Assembly: GCF_041435215.1 (NCBI RefSeq) | Contig: NZ_CP108394.1 | Location: forward strand, 744,001 to 808,000 | Source of the DNA: Streptomyces sp. NBC_01314 | Lineage (GTDB): Bacteria > Actinomycetota > Actinomycetes > Streptomycetales > Streptomycetaceae | Length of the DNA stretch: 64,000 bases | Direction: 5' to 3' | Shown: one piece after another, positions 26,169 through 33,789 of the stretch | How the letters are laid out: every line of letters starts with the position of its first letter | How positions within the stretch are numbered: position 1 is the stretch's first letter | Notes under the pieces: generated by a model | What the model saw: the letters and a program-made list of their open reading frames with translations, nothing else | The model's database searches: none | Told to the model about the DNA's origin: nothing | Program-made: the position numbers and the translations under genes

Positions 26169-26785
26169 GTACGGGCACGTGGGTACGAGGTCGTCATCGG
26201 CGAGCGCATGGGCGGCTCGGAGCGCGTAGATGCCCCCAGCCGCCGACCGCGCGCGGGAACTGATGGCGATGCTGACCGGCCCCGCCGTGGAGCGGAGAGA
26301 CCGCGATTGGCCTGATTCCGCTGCTCGGCCGCGCGAGGCGGAGCCGACCTGACTACCAGCACGTGGACCCGGACCCGCTCGACGGCATCGGTGACATGCA
26401 GGCCGAGGAAAGGCTGATCGGGGGCTGCATCGAGGCGATGTGCAACCTCGCGGGGCCGGATGACCTCGATGTCACCGCGTGCGCCCGCGAGGAGTCCCCG
26501 GATCGCCTGATCGCCGGATCCTCTTACGTGGAGGATGCCGACAGGGCGTCTTCACGATCTGCCGAACACTCCACATACACGCGGATCGCCGGATTCTTCG
26601 ACCGGGTGAACACGATCCTCGTGGGTCGGACCAGCGCACCGGGTCAGAGCTACCTCAGCCACCACCATGAGGCGGTCCTCGACGCGCTCGGCTCCCTCAA
26701 CGTGCCGAGCATCGGCGACGTCGAGTGCGGCCACATTCCGCGCTACATGCCGATCCTCAACGGGGCACACGGTCGGTGTCGGTTC
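26169..26785 (+). pseudogene. Decayed S66 peptidase (LD-carboxypeptidase/MccF-like)
   Basis: Pieces of one S66-family protein appear in order in different frames: RARGYEVVIGERMGGSERVD (from about 26169), AADRARELMAMLTGPAVE (about 26238), ETAIGLIPLLG (about 26297), a jump across roughly 100 missing residues, MQAEERLIGGCIEAMCNLAG (from about 26396), GVFTICRTLH in another frame (about 26545), then RIAGFFDRVNTILVGRTSAP, HHEAVLDALGSLN and IGDVECGHIPRYMPILNGAH. So there are at least four frameshifts and an internal deletion. The gene cannot make a working peptidase. It abuts the 3' end of the membrane protein gene on the other strand. Confidence 0.75.
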
Positions 26786-26788
26786 AGC

Positions 26789-27820
26789 TCACTCGTCGTT
26801 TCTGGTGTTCTCGCTCGGCAGGAACGTCTGGCGTGCCCAGAGGCTCAGCAGCGCCAGCGCACCGACCAACAGCGGCACCGGGTCACGGGCAGGAGGAGCC
26901 ACCACATATCCCAGCGCCGTGACCGTGCAGACCGTCAGGGGAATGAAGGCCGCCGCACCCTCTATCCCCCATCGCAACGTCGGCTGAGCAGCGCCCAGGA
27001 CGCTCGCCCCGCCGGGCACCCAAGGGCCGACAGCGAGCACCAGAAGGCCCACGGTATTGCAGGTGTCGACCAGCTGACAGGACATCGTCCCGGGGCTGTA
27101 CGGGCCGACCGTCCACAGTCGCAGGGTGTCGCCGATCAGCATGAGGGACAGCCCGCCGATCCCCACCCACAAGGTGACTCTCCGGTCGCTCCGTACGAGA
27201 CGGCACAGGGCGAACAGAAAGCTGAGGAACACGACCTCCGAGGTCCACAGGACACCGACCATCCCCGTCCCCAGCCGCCAGCCGTCACTCGGCCCCCGCA
27301 GCAGTACCCATCCCGTCATGAACACGGCTCCGGCTGTGACGACCCCGTCAAGCACACGCCGCAGCAACACCCGCCGGCCTGTGCCGGCGTCGGCCGCGAC
27401 CACCAGACCGGCCATGCCCAGGCCGACCGCCAGCGTCACTCCGGTGACCAACACCGAACCGAGCAGCGATCGCTCGTCCTGTCCCGATCCCGGAGGGGGA
27501 GCCGACAGCACGCTGACCGCCCCCCGGTACACGCCCCCGGCTGCCGCCGAACCCCCCAACAGCAGCAGGCGCGTCCGCACCCGCCCGCTCGCCCCCCACG
27601 CACGGAGCACCAGGGAGGCCGCCAACGCCCAGCAACCGGTGGACGGCCCGGAAGCCACCATCCGCGCCGCCGTGCTCCCGGCCGCCCACGGCCCGCTGAA
27701 AGTCAGCGCTGTTCCCACGAGACAGGCCACGCCCACCGCGCACCAGGCCCACAGGCCGTTTCGATGCAAGCGACCCACCCGGGCGCTGAGCACGTCCGGC
27801 GACTTCCCCAACCCCGACAT
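26789..27820 (-). CDS. Multi-span membrane protein, possible truncated diguanylate-cyclase sensor
   Basis: 343 residues from ATG 27820 (weak RBS GGAAAGG); an in-frame GTG at 27904 is possible. About nine to ten hydrophobic segments fill the protein, in pairs such as GLWAWCAVGVACLVGTALTF and LVGALALLSLWARQTFLPSE. It ends SLWARQTFLPSENTRNDE. In Streptomyces GGDEF/EAL proteins with a similar membrane sensor, the last helix is followed by an R-Q-x-x-x-x-x-E-N linker into PAS or GGDEF; here the stop comes at exactly that point, and the next DNA is the S66 relic. It may therefore be the sensor half of a broken signalling gene, or a true stand-alone sensor. Confidence 0.6.
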   Translation of the reverse strand: MSGLGKSPDVLSARVGRLHRNGLWAWCAVGVACLVGTALTFSGPWAAGSTAARMVASGPSTGCWALAASLVLRAWGASGRVRTRLLLLGGSAAAGGVYRGAVSVLSAPPPGSGQDERSLLGSVLVTGVTLAVGLGMAGLVVAADAGTGRRVLLRRVLDGVVTAGAVFMTGWVLLRGPSDGWRLGTGMVGVLWTSEVVFLSFLFALCRLVRSDRRVTLWVGIGGLSLMLIGDTLRLWTVGPYSPGTMSCQLVDTCNTVGLLVLAVGPWVPGGASVLGAAQPTLRWGIEGAAAFIPLTVCTVTALGYVVAPPARDPVPLLVGALALLSLWARQTFLPSENTRNDE

Positions 27821-28104
27821 CAGGCGCGCCTTTCCACCGGTCCCCCGCCCGCAGGGCCTTCCCTCAGCCCTCGGATCATTCAGAAACCGTAGAAGACGCG
27901 CCACCTGCCCCGAACTGAACCAGGGGTCTATTCACTCGTACTGCGTAAGGGAGGAGAGGTCACCGGTCTCGGCTTCGCGCGGCCGTCACCAACGGCTTCG
28001 CCACCGTCTGCGCCCATACCGAACCAACGGGCGACGTCCGAATGTTCCTGTCCGGCCCGCGGTGTGTTCCGCCGCGGACACCGGACGTCCGGCAGTATGC
28101 CCCT

Positions 28105-28539
28105 GTGTCTCTCATACCCGGAACCCATGACCGCGCCGTCGAACCGGCACGGATCCGTCTGGTGGCGGCCGGGGCCGCGGTGGTGACCGTCGGCGCGGGG
28201 CTGGGACTCCGGGCGGTGGCCGCGGGAAGCCTGGCCAAGTACGGCGGGGACGCGCTGTACACGGTCCTGATTCTCACCCTCGTGCTGGTGGTGGCGCCAC
28301 GAGTAACGCCCCTGACGGCCGCCGTAAGCGCACTGGCCGTCAGTTGGGGGGTCGAGTTCCTGCAACTCAGCGAGGTGACGGCGGAGCTCGCCCAACGCAG
28401 CGCCGCCGCCCGCCTCGTGCTCGGTTCCACCTTCAACCCACCCGACCTGTTCTGGTACGCGGTCGGTGCGGCGGCGGGCTGCCTCGTCCACACCGCAGCG
28501 GTCCACCACCTGTCCCGTCGGCGTGCGGGGGCCGGTTGA
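28105..28539 (+). CDS. DUF2809-like small membrane protein
   Basis: 144 residues from GTG 28105; the frame is open back to 28042. Four hydrophobic segments: RLVAAGAAVVTVGAGLGLRA, ALYTVLILTLVLVVAPRVTP, LTAAVSALAVSWGVEFLQL and LFWYAVGAAAGCLVHTAAV. The conserved-looking SWGVEFLQLSEVTAELAQR and LGSTFNPPDLFWYAVGA match DUF2809 membrane proteins. The function is unknown. No clear RBS; a TAGT-like -10 just upstream might make it leaderless. It converges with the esterase gene. Confidence 0.75.
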   Translation: MSLIPGTHDRAVEPARIRLVAAGAAVVTVGAGLGLRAVAAGSLAKYGGDALYTVLILTLVLVVAPRVTPLTAAVSALAVSWGVEFLQLSEVTAELAQRSAAARLVLGSTFNPPDLFWYAVGAAAGCLVHTAAVHHLSRRRAGAG

Positions 28540-28547
28540 CAGCACGC

Positions 28548-28589
28548 GAAGGGCAGCCGACCTTGCCCAGCGCTGGTCAGCTGCCCTTC
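28548..28589. terminator. Bidirectional terminator between DUF2809-like gene and esterase
   Basis: Perfect 10-bp arms GAAGGGCAGC (28548-28557) and GCTGCCCTTC (28580-28589) with a 22-nt loop, lying 9 nt after the DUF2809-like stop and before the esterase stop. It should end transcription from both sides. Confidence 0.65.
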
Positions 28590-28632
28590 CCTTCTCCGCG
28601 TGTGACGCGAAAGCGGCCGTTCCGCACCGCGT

Positions 28633-29361
28633 CTACACCGCGCAGGCCCGGACGAACGCGTCAGCCAGTTCGGCGGGGCGGGTGAAGAGTGCCTCGTGGC
28701 TGCCCGGGGTCTCGATGACCAGCGGGTTCTTGAGCCGCGGCAGGAAGCGGTCGGCCCAGGCCCACTCGCCGGGAAGGGCGAGGTCTTCGGTGGCCAGAAT
28801 GTAGGCGGTGGGGATGTCGAGTGCGGCGAACGCCGTCGTGTCCGGCTTCTCGGTGAAGGTGCCCAGGGGCTGCGGGACGAGCAGGGAGTGGATCAGACGC
28901 TGGGTCTCCTCACTGGCGTCCTGCATGAACGCCTGCTGGAAGACCTCGAAGGGGAACGTCACGGTGTCGTTGCCGGAGGCGGCCGCCACGGCGTGGAACA
29001 TCTCGCCGTAGTGCGGCGGGCACGCGTCGATCAGGGACTCGCCGTCGTTCGGGACGAACGCGTTCCAGAAGACCAGGCGCCGTATCCGGGCCGCGAGCTT
29101 CGGCGCCGCGCCGGTCAGGACGTATCCGCCCCAGCTGTGGCCGAGCAGGGTGATGTCGGTCAGCCCGGCGCGTTCGACGTAGTCCACGAGGCTGTTCACA
29201 CAGTCGGTGAGGGTCACGCCGCGCGGGTCGTCGTCAGCGCCCAGCCCGGCCAGGGTGGGGGTGTGCACCTGGTGGCCGGCGGCTCTCAGCTCGTTCGCGA
29301 CCGGGCGCCAGGCCCATCCGCCGTGACAGGCTCCGGTCACCAGGACGAAGGTCTCGCTCAT
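28633..29361 (-). CDS. Alpha/beta hydrolase, similar to methyl-salicylate esterases
   Basis: 242 residues. Opens FVLVTGACHGGWAWRPVANE, close to the FVLVHGACHGGW opening of plant MES/SABP2-type esterases. Nucleophile elbow GHSWGGYV (Ser near residue 75), a likely Asp at ATEDLAL and catalytic His at TPGSHEALF. AGGAG lies 8 nt before the ATG. It is the last gene of the salicylate operon, 47 nt after the maleylpyruvate isomerase stop. A role in freeing salicylate from an ester, or in releasing gentisate from its CoA thioester, would fit the neighbours; both are inference. Confidence 0.82.
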   Translation of the reverse strand: MSETFVLVTGACHGGWAWRPVANELRAAGHQVHTPTLAGLGADDDPRGVTLTDCVNSLVDYVERAGLTDITLLGHSWGGYVLTGAAPKLAARIRRLVFWNAFVPNDGESLIDACPPHYGEMFHAVAAASGNDTVTFPFEVFQQAFMQDASEETQRLIHSLLVPQPLGTFTEKPDTTAFAALDIPTAYILATEDLALPGEWAWADRFLPRLKNPLVIETPGSHEALFTRPAELADAFVRACAV

Positions 29362-29408
29362 GTCGATCTCCTTTGATCGATGGATTTACTCGATGGGACA
29401 CAGTCGGC

Positions 29409-30158
29409 TCACAACCAGCTTGGGATTGCCGGCAGTTCACCAGTGACGTGCAGTTCTTGGGTTCCGCTCCGGCCGGTGAGCCAAGCGGCGACGGCGTACG
29501 GCGGTCCGCCGACCGTGGTGCCGGGGGCGGGCGTGCCGAGGACGACGCTGTCGTGGCCGTCCGCCGACAGTTCGGCACCGGTGCCCGGGCCGAGGCGGGC
29601 CGACATCCACCCGGCCACATCGCGTACGAGGGCCCAGGCGAAGTCGGGCGGCAGCGCGTCCACGCCGATACCGACGTGCAGATCGACCAGGTGGATCCAC
29701 ACTTCGCGGGCCCGCAGCCACGGCACTTCCGACGCCGGGATCGCGCGGCCCAACCCGCTGAGGACCGTGGCCGACCAGGCCTCGTCCGACAACGACTCGG
29801 CGGCCCTCCGGAAGCGGGCGGCGGACTCCCGTACGTCGTCCCGCTGGTCCACCAGGGACCGTCCGGCGCCCGCCTCGATGTCCGTGGCGCGTTGGTCCGG
29901 CGAGGCGTACATGGGTGTACGGATCCCGGTCCCGGCCCAGGTCAGCAGGTTGACCAGGGCGTCGGCGTTGCGGGCGAGGTGGGTGAGGAGGTGGCCGCGG
30001 GTCCAGCCGGGGAGGGCGGACGGTTCGGTCACCGCGTCGGCGGGCAGCGCGTCGACCGCTTGCTGCAGTGCGAGCTGCCCCGCCTCGACCCAGGACAGAG
30101 ACCTGACGACGGGGACGGAAACGGGAACGGGGGCGGAGGCGGAGGCGGGATCGGTCAC
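29409..30158 (-). CDS. Maleylpyruvate isomerase, mycothiol-dependent type
   Basis: Converts maleylpyruvate, the gentisate ring-cleavage product, to fumarylpyruvate. 249 residues. The N-terminal DinB-like helical domain has the metal-site pattern LPGWTRGHLLTHLARNADAL (His near residue 54), DQRDDVRESAARF, and WLRAREVWIHLVDLHVGIG (second His pair). The C-terminal domain ends GTQELHVTGELPAIPSWL. This is the mycothiol-dependent actinobacterial form. GTG 30158 overlaps the stop of the fumarylpyruvate hydrolase gene (GTGA), so the two are coupled. Confidence 0.88.
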   Translation of the reverse strand: MTDPASASAPVPVSVPVVRSLSWVEAGQLALQQAVDALPADAVTEPSALPGWTRGHLLTHLARNADALVNLLTWAGTGIRTPMYASPDQRATDIEAGAGRSLVDQRDDVRESAARFRRAAESLSDEAWSATVLSGLGRAIPASEVPWLRAREVWIHLVDLHVGIGVDALPPDFAWALVRDVAGWMSARLGPGTGAELSADGHDSVVLGTPAPGTTVGGPPYAVAAWLTGRSGTQELHVTGELPAIPSWL

Positions 30159-30988
30159 GGTTTGTCCTCGACGACCGTGTTGACGCACTCCCCGATGCCC
30201 TCCACCACGGTCCGTACGAGCTGACCGGGTTTCAGGAACACCTTGGGATCGCGGGCCGCGCCGACCCCGCCCGGTGTACCGGTGAGGACGAGGTCGCCCG
30301 GCTCCAGTGTCGTGAACGTGCTGAGGTACGCGGCGATGTCCGCCGGGGTGAAGAGCAGGTCGGACGTGCGCGAGCGCTGCATGACCTCGCCGTCCACCTC
30401 AAGGCGGATCTCCAGGTCGGCCGCGTCGTCGATCTCGTCCCCCGTCACCAGCCAGGGGCCGGCCGGGGTGCTGGCCTCCCACGCCTTGCCCTGCAACCAC
30501 TGCGGGGTACGCCACTGCCAGTCCCGCATGGAGATGTCGTTGACGACGGTGTAGCCGGCGATCGCGGCCGCAGCCTCCTCCTTGGTGGCCCGACGGCGCA
30601 GCCGGGAGCCGATGACGAAGCCGAGTTCGGCCTCCCAGTCCAGCTCCTCCGTCTCGCCCGGGTGAACGATGTCGTCGCGGGCGCCGAGCAGGACGTTGGC
30701 GAACTTGCCGAAGAGGGCCGGGTACGACGGCATCTCCCGGCCCATCTCCGCGATGTGGCCGCGGTAGTTGTGGCCCACGCAGAAGATCTTGGCCGGGGTG
30801 GTGACGACGGGAGCGAGGTCGAGTGCGGCCGTGTCGTGCGCCGGGCCGTCGGCGGCGGCCGCGTGAGCGCGCCAGTCGGGGCGGCGCAGCAGGGCGGCGA
30901 CGTCGGGGGCGCCGGTCTCCACGGCTCTGGCGCCGTCGAGGCGGACGGCCGCCGTGCCGGTGGCGGTGCGGATGGTGGCGAGCTTCAT
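30155..30988 (-). CDS. Fumarylpyruvate hydrolase (FAH family)
   Basis: Splits fumarylpyruvate to fumarate and pyruvate, the last step of the gentisate route. 277 residues. Seen: KIFCVGHNYRGHIAEMG, the metal-binding ELDWEAELGFVIGSRLRR, YTVVNDISMRDWQ, and LEPGDLVLTGTPGGVG near the C-terminus; these carry the usual Glu/Glu/Asp ligands. ATG 30988 was chosen for its overlap with the gentisate dioxygenase stop (ATGA); the frame is open upstream without coding character. Confidence 0.92.
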   Translation of the reverse strand: MKLATIRTATGTAAVRLDGARAVETGAPDVAALLRRPDWRAHAAAADGPAHDTAALDLAPVVTTPAKIFCVGHNYRGHIAEMGREMPSYPALFGKFANVLLGARDDIVHPGETEELDWEAELGFVIGSRLRRRATKEEAAAAIAGYTVVNDISMRDWQWRTPQWLQGKAWEASTPAGPWLVTGDEIDDAADLEIRLEVDGEVMQRSRTSDLLFTPADIAAYLSTFTTLEPGDLVLTGTPGGVGAARDPKVFLKPGQLVRTVVEGIGECVNTVVEDKP

Positions 30989-32115
30989 GCGCGGGTGCTC
31001 CCGGTGTTCCCAGCCGCTTGCGGCTTCTCGGTCGTTTCGGTGCGGGCGAGGTTGAGCGCTTCGTAGAGGGGCGTGTCGCTGAAGGTGAACAGGTCGAGCT
31101 GCGTGTGGGCGGCGATGCTGAGCGCGCACCAGGAGGGGACGGCGATCAGGTCGCCGGCGGTCACCTCGATCACGCGGTCGTCGAGGGTGACGGTGCCGCT
31201 GCCGCGGAAGACCTGCCAGACCGAGGAGCCCACCGTGCGGCGGGTGGCGGTGGCCGAGCGCGGGCGCAGGCGGTGCATCTCGGTGCGCAGACTGGCCAGG
31301 GCGTCGCGGCCGGTGGCGGGGTTGGTGAAGCGGATGCCGGCGTGGCCGGGCTCGATGACGCCGGGGTGTCCTTCGTCCGCCAGCTCCAGCTGGGCGGTGA
31401 GCGCGTCGTCGGTGTCGGCCCAGCGGTAGGCCATGAGCGGGGAGTCGGGGCTGTCCTCGGCCGCGATCGGGCGCAGCCCGGGGTGGCCCCACAGCCGCTC
31501 GTTGCGCGACCGGGTCGGGGTCGAGCGGTCGGACACCCCGTCCTCGCCGAACTCGAAGAACCCGGCGTCCAGGCGATGTACGAGCGGGATGTCGAGGCCG
31601 TCGAGCCAGACCATCGGCGCGTCGCCGACGTGATGGTGGCCGTGCCAGTGCATCGACGGGGTGAGCAGCAGGTCCCCGGGCCGCATCTCCACGGCGTCGC
31701 CGTTGACGACCGTCCACACGCCCTCACCCTCCAGGATGAACCGGAACGCGCCCTGCGAGTGGCGGTGCGCGGGGGCGACCTCGCGCGGGCCCAGATACTG
31801 AATCGCCGCCCAGAGATTGGGAGTCGCGTACGGCCGTCCGGGCAGGCCGGGGTTGGCGAGGGCGATGGCGCGGCGCTCACCGCCGCGCCCGACCGGCACC
31901 AGGTCTCCGGACCGGCGGGCGAGCGGCAGCAGGGTGTCCCACTGCCAGACGTGCGGGACCGCTTCGGGCTGCGGGGTCATCGGCATGAGGGTGCCGATCT
32001 CGGTCCACAGCGGGATGAGCCCGGCCGCCGCGAATCCGTCGTACAGCTTCCGGAGTTCGGGGTCCGTCTCCTCCGGGGCTATGACGGGCGCGGTGCCGAC
32101 GGTGTCACTGGTCAT
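30985..32115 (-). CDS. Gentisate 1,2-dioxygenase
   Basis: Opens the gentisate ring with O2 to give maleylpyruvate. 376 residues, two cupin domains. The N-terminal cupin carries the iron ligands: PAHRHSQGAFRFILEGEGVW and MHWHGHHHVGD; the second cupin (SSVWQVFRGSGTVTLDDRVI, DLIAVPSWCALSIAA) lacks a full His set, as is usual. ATG 32115 overlaps the end of the AMP-ligase gene by 11 nt. It sits between the ligase and the hydrolase in one operon. It would correspond to SdgD of the Streptomyces sp. WA46 salicylate pathway, if that comparison from memory holds. Confidence 0.93.
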   Translation of the reverse strand: MTSDTVGTAPVIAPEETDPELRKLYDGFAAAGLIPLWTEIGTLMPMTPQPEAVPHVWQWDTLLPLARRSGDLVPVGRGGERRAIALANPGLPGRPYATPNLWAAIQYLGPREVAPAHRHSQGAFRFILEGEGVWTVVNGDAVEMRPGDLLLTPSMHWHGHHHVGDAPMVWLDGLDIPLVHRLDAGFFEFGEDGVSDRSTPTRSRNERLWGHPGLRPIAAEDSPDSPLMAYRWADTDDALTAQLELADEGHPGVIEPGHAGIRFTNPATGRDALASLRTEMHRLRPRSATATRRTVGSSVWQVFRGSGTVTLDDRVIEVTAGDLIAVPSWCALSIAAHTQLDLFTFSDTPLYEALNLARTETTEKPQAAGNTGSTRA

Positions 32116-33778
32116 CGGGGCTTCCTTCGGCGTCGAGCCGGCGCGTGATGTCGGCACGCAGCGCCTTCTTGTCGATCTTTCCGACCTTGGTCGCGGCGAG
32201 TTCGGGGACCGTCACCAACCGGTCCGGGAACTTGAAGCGCGCGACACCGGCGCGCTCCATGAGGTGGTGGACGTCGCCGAGGGTCACCGTGTGGCCGGGT
32301 TCCGGTACGACGTAGAGGCAGACCCGCTCGCCGAGCCGGTCGTCGGGCATCGCCACCGCGGCGGCGCGGGCGATGCCGGGGGTCTGGTAGGCGAAGTTCT
32401 CGATCTCCTCGGCGGAGATGTTCTCCCCGCCTCGGATGATCATGTCCTTGTCGCGGCCCTCGACGACCAGGTTGCCGTCGGGCAGCAGCCGCACGATGTC
32501 ACCGGTGCGGTACCAGCCGTCCTCGGTGAACGCGCGGGCGTTCTGTTCCTCGGCGCGGTAGTAGCCGCGCGGGGTGTACGGCCCTCGGGTGAGCAGCACG
32601 CCCGGGGTCCCGTCGGGGACGGGGTCGCCCAGTTCGTCGACGACGAGGATCTCGTCGTCCTCGCACATGGGGCGCCCCTGCGTCGTACAGATGACGTCCT
32701 CGGGGTCCTCCGGGCGCGTGTAGTTGAGCAGCCCCTCGGCCATCCCGAACACCTGCTGGAGTGTGCAGCCCAGTTCGGGACGCACCCGGCGGGCCACGTG
32801 ATCGGCGAGCCGGGAGCCGCCGACCTGCAGCAGACGCAGTGAGCTCAGGTCGGTTCCGGGTTGTTCGCGGTGGTGGTCGAGCCAGCGCTGGGCGATGGCC
32901 GGAACCAGGGCCGAAGCGGTGACGCTCTCCTGCTCGATCAGCGGGAACGCCTTCTCCGGGTTGGGGGAGCCCAGCACCACCCGGCCGCCGTTCAGCAGTA
33001 CGCCCAGCAGGCCCGGACAGGCGAGCGGGAAGTTGTGCCCGAGGGGCAGCGCGGCGAGGTAGACCGTGTCGGCGCCGAACGCACAGACCTCGGCGCTGCG
33101 ACGGGCGTTGTAGACGTAGTCGTCGTGCGTGCGGGCGATGAGCTTGGGCAGCCCGGTGGTCCCGCCGGAGAGCAGGAAGACGGCGATCGAGCGGCTGTCG
33201 GGCCGGTACGCGTCCACGGCGGCCCGGTCCTCGGGCGTGCCGGGCGCGGCGCACAACTCCCGCAGGTCCACGGCGTCGTCGTCGGGTTTGTCGCCGAGTA
33301 CGAGGATGTGCCGAAGGGTGGGCGAGTCGTCGGCGACCTCGAAGGCCATCGACTGGTGGTCGTGGTCCTTGAGGACGTCCGGCACCGCGATGGCCACGGC
33401 CTCGCTGTGCTCGACGAGGTAACCGATCTCGTGTCTGCGGTGCCCGGGCAGTGCCATCACCGGGATGACGCCGAGACGCAGACAGGCGTAGGTGAGGATC
33501 ACGAACTCGGCGGTGTTGGGGAGTTGCACCACGAGCCGGTCGTCCGGGCGGAGCCCGAGGGCGGCCAGGCGGAGGGCCACGGCGTCCGCCCGTTCGGTGA
33601 GTTGACGGTATGTCAGCCGCCGCTCGCCGTCGACGAGCGCGACCGCGCCGGGGGCGGCGTCGGCGGCGGCGTGGAGCCGGTCGCCGATGGCGTGACCTTC
33701 CCAGTAGCCCTTCGCGGTGTAGCGCTCGGCGTATTCCGCGGGCCAGGGGACAGCGCCGTTGCTGCTCGGCCTTGGCAT
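32105..33778 (-). CDS. Salicylate (aryl acid) AMP ligase
   Basis: Adenylate-forming enzyme expected to activate salicylate. 557 residues. Core motifs: FLLSGGTTGLPKLIARTHDDY (phosphate loop, near residue 190, longer stretch not quoted), QQVFGMAEGLLNYTR, GYYRAEEQ, WYRTGDIVRLLPDGNLVVEG, RGGENISAEEIE and the C-terminal catalytic Lys in TKVGKIDKKALR. The opening (PWPAEYAERYTAKGYWEG) and overall layout match aryl-AMP ligases of the EntE/DhbE type. In this operon it should make salicylyl-AMP for the CoA step. Its ATG has GAGGAGA upstream. Confidence 0.88.
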   Translation of the reverse strand: MPRPSSNGAVPWPAEYAERYTAKGYWEGHAIGDRLHAAADAAPGAVALVDGERRLTYRQLTERADAVALRLAALGLRPDDRLVVQLPNTAEFVILTYACLRLGVIPVMALPGHRRHEIGYLVEHSEAVAIAVPDVLKDHDHQSMAFEVADDSPTLRHILVLGDKPDDDAVDLRELCAAPGTPEDRAAVDAYRPDSRSIAVFLLSGGTTGLPKLIARTHDDYVYNARRSAEVCAFGADTVYLAALPLGHNFPLACPGLLGVLLNGGRVVLGSPNPEKAFPLIEQESVTASALVPAIAQRWLDHHREQPGTDLSSLRLLQVGGSRLADHVARRVRPELGCTLQQVFGMAEGLLNYTRPEDPEDVICTTQGRPMCEDDEILVVDELGDPVPDGTPGVLLTRGPYTPRGYYRAEEQNARAFTEDGWYRTGDIVRLLPDGNLVVEGRDKDMIIRGGENISAEEIENFAYQTPGIARAAAVAMPDDRLGERVCLYVVPEPGHTVTLGDVHHLMERAGVARFKFPDRLVTVPELAATKVGKIDKKALRADITRRLDAEGSPDDQ

Positions 33779-33789
33779 GATCGTTCTCC

